Of a stretch of 64,000 nt of DNA, positions 1 through 7,614 are shown piece by piece. Each line of letters opens with the position of its first letter. The stretch's first letter is position 1. Below the pieces are notes generated by a model that worked only from the letters and a program-made list of their open reading frames with translations, was not told where the DNA came from and ran no database searches. This stretch comes from Roseicitreum antarcticum (GTDB lineage Bacteria; Pseudomonadota; Alphaproteobacteria; Rhodobacterales; Rhodobacteraceae), in assembly GCF_014681765.1 (NCBI RefSeq), contig NZ_CP061498.1, forward strand, positions 2,245,501-2,309,500, written 5' to 3'. The position numbers and the translations under genes were made by a program.

Positions 1-97
1 TCCAGTGAGGCGCTCCCGCATTCAAGGGATTTTTGGCTCTCCAGAATTTAGGGATGGCTCTGATGCGATGTGGCCAAGCCGCGGGGTCCGGCTACAA

Positions 98-126
98 TTG
101 AGGCAAAAAACGAGAACTGTTAAATA
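98..126 (+). promoter_or_regulatory. Candidate sigma70-type promoter of the left accessory operon
   Basis: A TTGAGG hexamer at 98-103 and a TAAATA hexamer at 121-126 are separated by exactly 17 bases. This lies 68 bases before the first start codon of the small-protein operon, in a stretch that is more AT-rich than its surroundings. It is a pattern match only; no transcription start is known. Confidence 0.4.
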
Positions 127-193
127 ACGTATTTACTTCTCTGCCAAAAGGCGTGTATCAACAATCAAGAACCAACAAGGAGTGAGTTTTGCC

Positions 194-382
194 ATGAAGA
201 GGATCATCCGGGACTACCAGAAGCTTTGCGCCGCCGAGAGTTTCGACCTGCTCGATATGGCGCCGAGGGGTGGCCACTACGCGCTGCAGTTCGAGCGCGG
301 CACGATCTTCTGCCCCTCCACGCCCTCTGACCGCCGCAACATGCGCAACCTCCGCGCCTCCATCCGCCGCCTGCACGCCTGA
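194..382 (+). CDS. HicA-like small protein (62 aa)
   Basis: Small basic protein. The ATG at 194 is preferred because AAGGAG lies about 12 bases upstream; the in-frame GTG at 182 directly abuts that ribosome site. It has a GGHYALQF stretch (about residues 30-37) followed by a PSTPSDRRN segment and an Arg-rich tail, a layout seen in small phage and plasmid proteins with the HicA-type double-stranded-RNA-binding-like fold. No HicB antitoxin is next to it, so a toxin role is not supported. It lies 12 bases before the next gene and probably shares its transcript. Function is unknown; the HicA link is a fold-level guess. Confidence 0.6.
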   Translation: MKRIIRDYQKLCAAESFDLLDMAPRGGHYALQFERGTIFCPSTPSDRRNMRNLRASIRRLHA

Positions 383-394
383 AGGACACTGACC

Positions 395-1348
395 ATGACG
401 ACCACGCTTCCCGAAAACATGACCGCCGCCGACCGCCGCCAGGCCTGGTTCGAAAACGAGCTCACCGGCTATGCCCGCTCCGGCACCTCCGAGGCCCCGA
501 TGTCCTGGGACTACGGCGACGAGATCATCGAAATCCTCACGGGCCATTTCCTTGCCCTCGAGAAGATCCTCGGCGCCGAGGAAATCGCCGGTCCGCTCTT
601 CACCCTGCTGCACGGCCCCGACGTCGAGGGCGAGACCTGGCGCGAGACATTCGAGACCTACCAGCCGACGCTAACCCAAGAATGGACCGGCACCCTGCTG
701 ATCGATAACGCCGGGATCTACGGTCTCTACGGCGTGACACCCGCGGAGATCGCCCATTCTGATCGCGCGTCTTGGGTCGAGGACCTGGCACGGCGCTTGG
801 CCGCCTTCCGTGCCGATGTGCATCCGGTGCCGGGTGGCGTGATCGACCGCATCACGAACCTGGCCTTGGCGCGCCGTGCCATAGACGCCCGCGAGGGGGA
901 GGTCGATCTTGTCTCCATGGCGCTTTTGGGCGGCGTGACCGAGGGTCGTGTGCGCAACATCCTCTCGGGCAGCGAAAGCCCGCTGGAACGCAGTGCCCAA
1001 GGCGTGACTGCCGTCAGCGCTGCTGATTGGCTGAAGGGCCGGAAAGAGTACTTCGCCTCGATCTGGCAGATGCCCAACGAGGTCACGCCCGAGCCCCCCA
1101 GTGCGGATTTCACCGGTGAGGTGATCTTTGTCCCCGTCGCCGGGGATGGCAGCACCTTTGGTCCCGAGCTTGCCCGCAACGGGCACTATACCGTCGGTGC
1201 CAAAGGGGCCGAGGTGCAGTACACCACCTTCGATGCGGCGCTGGCGGCGTTGCACCGGATGGATACGCCGCGCTGGAGGCGCCCGAACCCGGCGGGCAAC
1301 TGGGGTATCGTCTCCGGCCGCGACTGGAAGCGTATCGAGAAGAAGTGA
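395..1348 (+). CDS. Hypothetical protein, 317 aa, with HTH-like middle and a repeated C-terminal module
   Basis: Unrecognised protein with a good start: GAAGGA lies 8 bases before the ATG. Residues about 165-220 contain an ALLGGVTEGRVRNILSG segment that reads like a helix-turn-helix, followed by a WLKGRKEYFASIW stretch. The last 75 or so residues form a separate module (VPVAGDG, FGPELARNG, YTVGAKGAE, RWRRPNPAGNWGIVSG). The exonuclease-like reading frame ending at 2734 carries the same module at its C-terminus. The next gene starts inside this gene's stop codon (GTGA at 1345), so the two are coupled. Probably part of an accessory (phage- or plasmid-like) operon; its role is unknown. Confidence 0.8.
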   Translation: MTTTLPENMTAADRRQAWFENELTGYARSGTSEAPMSWDYGDEIIEILTGHFLALEKILGAEEIAGPLFTLLHGPDVEGETWRETFETYQPTLTQEWTGTLLIDNAGIYGLYGVTPAEIAHSDRASWVEDLARRLAAFRADVHPVPGGVIDRITNLALARRAIDAREGEVDLVSMALLGGVTEGRVRNILSGSESPLERSAQGVTAVSAADWLKGRKEYFASIWQMPNEVTPEPPSADFTGEVIFVPVAGDGSTFGPELARNGHYTVGAKGAEVQYTTFDAALAALHRMDTPRWRRPNPAGNWGIVSGRDWKRIEKK

Positions 1349-1935
1349 GCGCAGAGATGACCATCCCCACTGCCACCGAAATTCTGGACCTGCTGAAGCA
1401 GGCCAGGCCCCGGCCTACCTCCGAAGCGCCGCGCGATGCGCGTGGCATTTACGGGCTCTTCGATCACACCGGGACTTTCCGCTACATCGGGTCCACCTCG
1501 TCCAGCGCCGAGACCTTCTACAAGCGCATCCACCAGCGGCACCGCACGGGATCCGAGACACACAGCCATTACTTCGCTCACATGTACAACACCGGACGGA
1601 TGTGGGTCGACAGGACCGATCCAGAAACTACGATAGAGATGAAGATCGTCCGCCGCCTGCGGCAGGCCTTCGTCGCCAGCCATTGCGGCTGCACCTGGGT
1701 GCCGCTGCCGGATCACGCCGATATTGCTGCGCTGGAAGCTGAGGTCATCGCCGTGGCCCCGTCCGAGATGGTGGCCTGGAACCGCAGGGGCATGGCGGTC
1801 TACGACGAGCCTGTCGACCTGGTCGATGCGCTGATCGGACAAATGGAGCTGAGCCCCTTCGAGCGCGCGGCTTTGACCCGCCAACTACGACCGTGGCAGC
1901 ATCTGTCAGGTGGGTGTTGCCTGCGTGCGCCATGA
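1345..1935 (+). CDS. GIY-YIG nuclease-like protein
   Basis: The N-terminal half has the GIY-YIG signature: GIY at residues 34-36 and YIG at 47-49, followed by a KRIHQRH basic stretch. This is the fold of single-strand-nicking and homing-type nucleases. The start is taken as GTG at 1345, overlapping the upstream stop; ATG at 1357 is the alternative. The last 20 or so residues (after about 1874) are read from DNA that in another frame encodes the start of an exonuclease domain. The native C-terminus may therefore have been lost and replaced by out-of-frame sequence. Target and partners are unknown. Confidence 0.7.
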   Translation: MSAEMTIPTATEILDLLKQARPRPTSEAPRDARGIYGLFDHTGTFRYIGSTSSSAETFYKRIHQRHRTGSETHSHYFAHMYNTGRMWVDRTDPETTIEMKIVRRLRQAFVASHCGCTWVPLPDHADIAALEAEVIAVAPSEMVAWNRRGMAVYDEPVDLVDALIGQMELSPFERAALTRQLRPWQHLSGGCCLRAP

Positions 1936-2734
1936 CAACAGCATCGAGACCTGGGTGACGCTGGTCGATCCGCAGACCTCCCGCTGGATGTTCAGCGGGC
2001 TGCACGGCATCACCAACGCCATGGTGCAGGGCGCGCCGAGTATCGGCACGGTGATCGACGCCCTCGAAGGGATCGTGGGCGGGCGCACTGTCTACCAGCA
2101 CTCGGGGTTCGACCGGAGTGCGATCCGCGCCACCTGCGCCGCGCACAACCGTGCGGAGCCGGCGTGGGACTGGCAGGACAGCGTCGGCGTGGCACGTCGG
2201 GCCTGGCCAGAGCTGAAGGGCAATGGCGGGCACGGTCTGGCCTCGCTCAAAGCGCACCTCGGCCTGCGGTTCGAGCACCACGACGCCGGTGAGGATGCCC
2301 GCGCGGCAGCAGAGGTCGTGCTGATGGCCGAGCGCAACACCCGGGCTTCGGTGAAGCCCCGGCCCGCGCCGGTCGACGGTGACGTGCTGGATGATGGCGA
2401 TACCGGCCCGGCTTCCGTGCCAGCCGCCGTCCTCCAGCGCACCGCTTCGCCCGCCGCTACTCCGGTCCGGACCCTGCCGATAGTCGGCCTGGATGTTCCC
2501 AAGGGGACGATCCGTGTTCCCGTCGCTGCGGACGGCACCATCTTCGGTCCCGACCTGGCCCGTAACGGATGTTACACCGTCGGGGCAAAGGGCGCCGAGG
2601 AACGGTACGACAGTTTCGACGCGGCACTGGATGCGCTGACCAGGATGGACAAACCGCGCTGGCGCCGCCCGAACGCCGCGGGCAACTGGGGCATCGTTTC
2701 CGGTTGCTCTTGGAAGGACATCAGGAAAGGGTAA
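1877..2734 (+). pseudogene. DnaQ-like 3'-5' exonuclease lacking its N-terminus, with a repeated C-terminal module
   Basis: From 1877 the frame reads a DEDD-family exonuclease almost from its beginning (ANYDRGSICQVGVACVR, then PSIGTVIDALE, HSGFDRSAI and a late HHDAGEDARAAAEV motif with the C-terminal catalytic Asp). The first catalytic DxE motif should lie just before ANYDRG, but this frame has a TGA at 1874 and no start. The only possible starts are internal, such as GTG at 1910. A small deletion or frameshift next to the GIY-YIG gene is the simplest explanation. The last 75 residues repeat the C-terminal module of the 317-residue protein at 395-1348. If translated from 1910, the product would be 274 residues without the first acidic motif. 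Confidence 0.65.
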
Positions 2735-3071
2735 GGTTTCGCCTTCTCTGAGGAAAGTCTGTGGTCTGCTGTCGGCGAAAAACTCCCCCGGGCGCGAACG
2801 CGCTGAACACTTTTCACTTCGCCTAGTCATGAGCGTGCCGGTATCGGTATTACCAATAGTGTTAAAAGCTCAGGCTCTTGCCGCCCGTTGGGGTGGAGGC
2901 CCGTTCCGCGCAGCCAGCCGTGCAATCACTCTCTCCGTAACCGGTCGCCACAGGTTCGAAAACTGGGCAATGGTACGACCCGACGATATAGGCGACTGCT
3001 TTGAAGATTGGTAGCGAGCGGAATCGACTTCAACCCTCGCTTTGTTCTGGCGGCTTTGGTATCAATGAAAC
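2735..3071. other. Intergenic region, no convincing gene
   Basis: This 337-base stretch separates the exonuclease remnant from the oxygenase gene. A 61-codon open frame (2829-3014, plus strand) has no recognisable motif and no good ribosome site. GGTTCGAAAAC near 2952 resembles a tRNA T-arm, but no cloverleaf could be drawn around it. Base composition is less GC-rich than the flanks. Confidence 0.5.
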
Positions 3072-3686
3072 ATGTCAGATATTGCATCACTCTTTGTGAC
3101 CCGCCTGTACCGCGCCAAGCTTTCAAAGCATGGCAAACCTGTCGATGCCACGGAACTGGCTGACGCCTGCTTGTCGGTCGCCGAAGACGACACAGCTGGC
3201 CAACAGTGGTGCGCTGACAACACGTTTCCGGGCTACACATCTTATGCCTCGCTGACTGACCTGACATGGCGGATGCCCATCTTTAAAGCCTTGAAAAAGT
3301 CCTTGGACAAGCACGTGGCGAGCTTCGCCGACGACCTTGCCTTCGATCTGGGCGACAAGAAACTGAAGCTTGAAGATCTGTGGATCAACATCTTGCCGGA
3401 AGGCGGCATTCACACCGCCCATATCCACCCGCATTCGGTAATTTCCGGCACTACTTATGTTGCGATGCCAAAAGGGACATCTGCGATCAAGTTTGAAGAC
3501 CCGCGCCTACCAATGATGATGGCCGCACCGGCGCGCCTGAAGAACGCGCATGAAGCGCTGCGTCAGTTTATCTATGTACAGCCGGATGTGGGTGACGTGC
3601 TGCTTTGGGAAAGTTGGTTGCGCCATGAGGTGCCAATGAATACGGCGGAAGAGGATCGTATCAGCATCAGCTTCAACTACGCATAA
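3072..3686 (+). CDS. 2OG-Fe(II) oxygenase-like protein of the TIGR02466 type
   Basis: A 204-residue protein with the features of the TIGR02466/2OG-FeII_Oxy_5 family. A HIHPHSVISG segment at residues 117-126 supplies the first metal histidine, a GDVLLWESWLRHEV segment the distal histidine, and an Arg in DRISISFNY the probable 2-oxoglutarate contact. Family members are putative prolyl-hydroxylase-like enzymes of unknown substrate, common in marine bacteria and phages. The gene stands alone. Its stop codon directly abuts an IS3-family transposase remnant on the other strand, so its last residues may have been shaped by that junction. Confidence 0.8.
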   Translation: MSDIASLFVTRLYRAKLSKHGKPVDATELADACLSVAEDDTAGQQWCADNTFPGYTSYASLTDLTWRMPIFKALKKSLDKHVASFADDLAFDLGDKKLKLEDLWINILPEGGIHTAHIHPHSVISGTTYVAMPKGTSAIKFEDPRLPMMMAAPARLKNAHEALRQFIYVQPDVGDVLLWESWLRHEVPMNTAEEDRISISFNYA

Positions 3687-3930
3687 AGTCGCTCACCCAC
3701 AACAGGTTCGGCGCAGGTGCGCGGAACACGCGGTTCACCTTGTCGCGCGGACAGGGCGCAGATGTGTCAGGAATCGTTGTCTTCATTGCCTTTCCACGCA
3801 CGGCCCCACGTATACCGATCTGTTTCATCAGACGGTCCACCGTGCAGCGCGCCAACTCAAAGCCCTCACGCTTCAGCTGGTGCCACGTCTTACACACCCC
3901 GTAGACCTGATAGTTTTCGTCCCATATCGT
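3673..3930 (-). mobile_element. IS3-family transposase OrfB remnant (N-terminal half)
   Basis: Reading leftward from about 3930, the frame matches the HTH_21-type N-terminal part of an IS3-family OrfB: YQVYGVCKTWHQL, RCTVDRLMKQIGIRG, then PAPNLLWVSDF. It stops where the DDE catalytic core should begin. The right edge joins a VOC gene in mid-frame near 3926-3930 and the left edge runs into the oxygenase stop. No terminal inverted repeats or OrfA are seen, so this is a dead fragment. Confidence 0.75.
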
Positions 3931-4120
3931 GGGCAATGTTGCCTTGCGCAAAAATGGCAAGTTTCAAACACCCTGACAGGTCAAAGAACGCCACTGCTCC
4001 ATGCTCGAACTCCTGCCCGATGATGCCTTTCGTTGGCAGCCCAAGGCCGTCGCGATAGAAAGAAAGCGACCGTTTGAGATTGCTTACGCCGAGTGTCAGT
4101 ACGGAAATTCTAGGTTTCAT
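3926..4120 (-). pseudogene. VOC (glyoxalase/bleomycin-resistance) gene, truncated by IS remnant
   Basis: The first 65 residues match a VOC-family protein: MKPRISVLTLGVSNLKRS, SFYRDGLGLPTKG, then EFEHGAVAFFDL and NIAHD. At about 3926 the reading switches to IS3 transposase DNA in another frame and ends 11 codons later. VOC proteins need paired beta-alpha-beta-beta-beta modules and are usually about 130 residues, so the remaining half-protein should not be functional. The start ATG at 4120 is intact. Confidence 0.75.
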
Positions 4121-4682
4121 GTCATGCCCTTCCTATCGACGCCTGCACCGCGCAGACGCCTTGATAGTCTTGGGCCGCTGACTTGCAGCGGAAGGACCCG
4201 CAGAACGCGGGGGCCGGGCCAACCTTCCCGAGCCTAACCTGTTTCAGACCAGCAGAGGTTAGGTTGGAATTCTAGGGCGGTCAACGGCAGCAAACGTCCG
4301 CTCACCTGACCTTCGTAAGTCCGGCGTCGAAGGTTGGCTTCGGGGCGGGCATGCTCGGCATTTGGGTTAGGATCGCGTAGCACGGCCTTCCGACAGGGTT
4401 CAGAAAGTCCATAGGTTTGAGTCGCTTTCGGATGGCATTCGACATTTGCGCCCGGCTGCTCTGTTGCTGCAAGGACCGCGAACCGGGCGCTACGCTCTCG
4501 GCCGCGACACGATGGTCACGTAGGACGACGGCATCTCCCGCATTCCCTATGCCGACTTCGCCGTCGCGATGCACGATCTTGTCGAGCTTGCTCCGGCACT
4601 GCGGCAGCGCCTGTCTGTCGGGTGGTTGAACTCTCTATGGAGCGGGTAGGAAAAAATAGCATGGCCCAGACGATCCGTCGCC
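4121..4682. other. Gene-free stretch with an inverted repeat
   Basis: No open frame here looks genuine; those present are shadows or short. It contains an 8-base inverted repeat, CCTAACCT at 4233-4240 and AGGTTAGG at 4256-4263, with a 15-base loop and no T-tract. It sits upstream of the broken VOC gene and downstream of the damaged AraC gene, consistent with decaying DNA. Confidence 0.5.
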
Positions 4683-5431
4683 CTATCGTCCGGCGGCACG
4701 GCGATGGGCTGCTGGCGACACGCCGATGACGCGTTTGAAAGCACGGGTGAAAGCCGCCTGCGAGCCATAGCCAAGGCGATAGGCGACCGAGGACACTGAT
4801 GTACCCTGTTGTTCCAGCCATTGCGCCGCGACACGCATCCGCAGGTCGGTCACATAGCGCAGCGGGCTGACGCCCAGCACGGCCACGAACCGTTCGGAGA
4901 AGGCCGAACGCGACGCGCCCATCAGGGCCGCCATCATCGGCACATCCCATGCGCGGCCCGGATCGCGGTGCAATTCGACCAGCACCGGTGCAAGCCGCGG
5001 GTCGCGCAGGGCGGTGATCACGCCCGAGGTATTGTCGCAACCGCATTCGACCCAGCTCCGGACGATCAGCGCTACGATGACATCTGCCAGCCGCGCCAGA
5101 ACCCCGGCCGAGCCGGGCCGGTCCTGCGTCATCTCGGCTTCCATCGCGGCCAGAATCGCGTGCATTTCGGGTTGGCGGTCCAGCAGCGCACAGACCGACA
5201 TCGCCTCGGGCATCAGCGCGACCAGAGACTGCATGGTAACAAGGTCCAGCTCCATCACGCCTGTCAGGATCATGGTATCTGTGCTGCGACAGGCGTCTGT
5301 GTCGCAGTCGCGGATTTCTGCAAAGGCCTGACACAGTGTCTCAGGGGCGATGCCATGCCGGGTAACAGCAGCAGCCGCCAATAGCTGGCCCCGCGCAGGC
5401 GCATACCCAGCAGCACTTCGCTGACGGCGTC
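4683..5431 (-). pseudogene. AraC-family regulator with damaged N-terminal cupin domain
   Basis: The C-terminal 100 or so residues are a normal AraC DNA-binding domain: a first helix-turn-helix around PMMAALMGASRSAFSERF and a second around VAYRLGYGSQAAFTRAF. The N-terminal part is abnormal. The continuous frame begins only at TTG 5381. The expected first residues (SEVLLGMRLRGASYW) are visible at 5431-5370 in a different frame, with TGA in place of a start. About 50 residues of the cupin barrel appear to be missing between the two pieces. It lies next to, and divergent from, the efflux gene at 5547, so it was probably that gene's regulator. If translated from TTG it would be 232 aa. Confidence 0.65.
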
Positions 5432-5470
5432 TCAGCCTTGCTCTATTTCGGTGTTTCGATCAAGCATAAC

Positions 5471-5493
5471 GGATAAACTGGCGCAGTTTATCC
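5471..5493. promoter_or_regulatory. Perfect palindrome, candidate operator of the efflux gene
   Basis: GGATAAACTG at 5471-5480 and CAGTTTATCC at 5484-5493 form a perfect 10-base inverted repeat around GCG. It lies between the damaged AraC gene and the efflux pump, 54 bases before the pump's start codon. Such symmetry suits a dimeric repressor; AraC proteins more often bind direct repeats, so the binding protein is uncertain. Confidence 0.6.
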
Positions 5494-5546
5494 TAAATCC
5501 CAAGCTATATCTTGCTGCGTCACCAAAGCAATCCAAGGAACACAGC

Positions 5547-6746
5547 ATGCCATCCGATACCCTCCTGACCGCCGCAGATACGGATATGGCTGCCCCCGAA
5601 CAGACCCGTCCGGCCTGGGGCGCGGTCTTTTCCATGTCGCTTGGCGTTTTTGCACTGGTGACAGCCGAGTTTCTTCCTGCCAGCCTGCTGACACCGCTGG
5701 CAGAGGGGTTGCAGATCAGCAAAGGTGCCGCCGGGCAGGCTGTGACCGCCACTGCATTCGTGGCTCTGATCACCAGTCTGTTTATCTCGTCCGCAATCGG
5801 GCGGATTGACCGCCGATGGGTGCTGATCGGGCTTTCGGTGCTGCTGGTCGTGTCCAACCTGATCGCGGCCAGCGCGCCGGGGATCGTGACGCTGCTGATC
5901 GGGCGGGTGCTGATGGGCATCGCCCTGGGCGGGTTCTGGAGCCTGTCGGTCGCCACCCTGATGCGACTGGTCCCCGAGCCTGACATCCCGCGCGCCCTTT
6001 CGATCATGTTCATGGGGGTTTCGGCAGCAACCGTCTTTGCGGTTCCGGTAGGCAGCTATCTCGGCGCGCTGATCGGTTGGCGGGGCGTGTTTCTGGCCGC
6101 GAGCGGCCTTGCGCTGCTGGCACTGCTAACCCAGATCCTGACGCTGCCGCCGCTTCCGGCCCGGGGCCGCGCCCGGGCCGGTATCCTGTTCGAGGTCCTG
6201 CGTCGTCCGGGCATCGGCATCGGCATGTCCGCCGTTCTTCTGGTTTTTGCCGGGCATTTCACGTTCTTCACCTATATTCGTCCGTTTCTGGAAAACGTCA
6301 CCGGCGTCGGCGTGGATGGCGTGACCCTGATCCTGTTCGGCTTTGGTCTGGCCAATTTCCTGGGCACATACCTGATCGCATTTGTCATCCAGAGATCACT
6401 GCGGCTGGCGCTGGTCGCGATGCCGCTGACCATGGCCGTGCTTGCGGTGCTGCTGACTGTTTTCGGGGGTATCCCGGTGCTGGATGCAGCGATGATCGCC
6501 ATCTGGGGTCTGGTCTTTGCGGGCGTGCCGGTCGCGTGGTCAACATGGATTACCCGCGCCATACCCGATCAGGCCGAGGCGGGCGGCAGCCTGATCGTGG
6601 CCGCGATCAACTTTGCCATCGCGGCGGGGGCGGCCCTTGGCGGTGGCCTGTTGGAGCTTTCAGGGCCACGCGGGGTGTTTCTGGTCAGCGGACTGATCCT
6701 GATGGCCGCTGTGGTGACCATCGTCAGTCGAGTCAGACTAAAATGA
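5547..6746 (+). CDS. nepI: NepI-like MFS efflux transporter
   Basis: A 399-residue, 12-helix major facilitator protein of the DHA1 drug:H+ antiporter group, inner membrane. Several stretches follow E. coli NepI, the purine ribonucleoside exporter: TAEFLPASLLTPLAEGL near the first helix, LGGFWSLSVATLMRLVPEP in the fourth-fifth helix region, GHFTFFTYIRPF, and VPVAWSTWITRAIPDQAE. The start is ATG 5547 with AAGGAA 7 bases upstream; the frame is open from 5451 but that start lacks a ribosome site. A perfect palindrome lies between the gene and its divergent AraC neighbour. Substrate is inferred from similarity alone. The gene is intact although both flanks are decayed. Confidence 0.85.
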   Translation: MPSDTLLTAADTDMAAPEQTRPAWGAVFSMSLGVFALVTAEFLPASLLTPLAEGLQISKGAAGQAVTATAFVALITSLFISSAIGRIDRRWVLIGLSVLLVVSNLIAASAPGIVTLLIGRVLMGIALGGFWSLSVATLMRLVPEPDIPRALSIMFMGVSAATVFAVPVGSYLGALIGWRGVFLAASGLALLALLTQILTLPPLPARGRARAGILFEVLRRPGIGIGMSAVLLVFAGHFTFFTYIRPFLENVTGVGVDGVTLILFGFGLANFLGTYLIAFVIQRSLRLALVAMPLTMAVLAVLLTVFGGIPVLDAAMIAIWGLVFAGVPVAWSTWITRAIPDQAEAGGSLIVAAINFAIAAGAALGGGLLELSGPRGVFLVSGLILMAAVVTIVSRVRLK

Positions 6747-6751
6747 ACTAT

Positions 6752-6781
6752 GGATGGACCCAGCCGCGGGTTGGGCCATCC
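6752..6781 (+). terminator. Hairpin after the efflux gene
   Basis: GGATGG at 6752-6757 pairs with CCATCC at 6776-6781, and inner CCCA/TGGG extends the stem. It starts 5 bases after the stop codon. There is no T-run, so it is a weak or Rho-assisted terminator candidate. Confidence 0.5.
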
Positions 6782-6904
6782 TCCCATCTGCCTAGAGGTA
6801 AGCGGGAAGCAGGAAGCGGCTTTTCACTGCGGGAGCATTGCGATCCAACCTCGTCCCGAACAGCGGACACTCGAGTGCATAGCTGTGAACACTTGTCAGG
6901 TATA

Positions 6905-7310
6905 TGGTCTTGCCCCCGTTTGACCGGACACTCAGGCGGTTGCGGTTTGAGCTGCGATGAACTCGCGTGGTGAGCGCATTTTCAGCCCTGAGTGCGGATG
7001 GTTGTCATTGTAGTCCTCGATCCAAGCTCCGATCAATCCGAGAACTGTGTGGGCGTCCGGTAGCGGCGTCACCTGGACGTAGTCGCGCTTCAGCGTCTTC
7101 ACGTACGCCTCCGAAATGCCATTGCTCTGTGGGCTCTGAACCGGCGTGAAGCAGGGCTTCAGGTCCAACTGGCGGGCAAAGATCTGCGTGTCCTTCGCGA
7201 TATAAGGCGACCCGTTGTCGGACAGCATCTCGATGACCGACGGCGCACGATGATCACCAAAGCGGCGTTCCACGGCCTCGAGCATGAGGTCGCGGATGAC
7301 CTGTTCGACC
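6905..7310 (-). mobile_element. IS3-family (IS2-like) transposase OrfB remnant (C-terminal half)
   Basis: Read leftward, residues match the C-terminal half of an IS2-group OrfB: an LSDNGSPYIAKDT block, CFTPVQSPQSNGISEAYVKT with the catalytic Glu, LKRDYVQV, and the closing NDNHPHSGLKMRSPREF. The first catalytic Asp and everything before it are missing. After the stop at 6932 the sequence reads into a likely IS end (TGG at 6905 through GACCGGACACT). The right edge joins unrelated plus-strand coding-like DNA near 7310. It belongs to a different IS3 subgroup from the remnant at 3673-3930. Confidence 0.75.
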
Positions 7311-7438
7311 TCAAGTCCTTCCGCGAGCGCATCGCCGCAAGAGACCCAGACCGCCAGACCGCCGAAATCCACATCCGCGTCGCCCTCATGAACCACTTCA
7401 ATGCCCTCGGCACCGCCGAGATCCTCCGCGTGGCATGA
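7308..7438 (+). pseudogene. 3' tail of an unidentified gene cut by the IS remnant
   Basis: The plus-strand frame ending at 7438 reads FRERIAARDPDRQTAEIH and then a VALMNHFNALGTAEIL tail before the stop. It looks like the natural C-terminus of a protein. Its upstream part is occupied by transposase DNA on the other strand, so the gene was probably cut when the element inserted or deleted. The family was not recognised. Confidence 0.4.
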
Positions 7439-7614
7439 CGTCAGTGGGGGAAGGGGCAGTCACGCCTCACGCGTGAGTTCTGCAACAACGCCACGCAACA
7501 TTCCGGGGTGAGGACGTCCTCGGCGGTTTTTGTCCACCTGAAGGGCTTCGGCTGTAGTTTGCGAGTGCGCTTGATGCCCCCCGCCCGAACGGTACCGACC
7601 TGGAGAGCGGCGTT
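7439..7614. other. Short region with a possible IS630 transposase trace
   Basis: On the minus strand at about 7508-7560 the translation includes KPFRWTKTAEDVL, which resembles the C-terminal end of IS630-family transposases. Nothing else of such an element is visible. No other gene is seen between here and the ATPase gene stop at 7615. Confidence 0.3.

Noticed and set aside
194-382. A HicA toxin with antitoxin partner
   Set aside because: No HicB-like protein is encoded next to it; the following gene is a 317-residue unrelated protein.
2949-2967. T-arm-like sequence GGTTCGAAAAC suggesting a tRNA or att site
   Set aside because: No acceptor, D or anticodon stems could be paired around it.
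3673-7310. The two IS3-family fragments as one interrupted element
   Set aside because: On the minus strand the C-terminal half would come before the N-terminal half, and the wording of the two fragments fits different IS3 subgroups.
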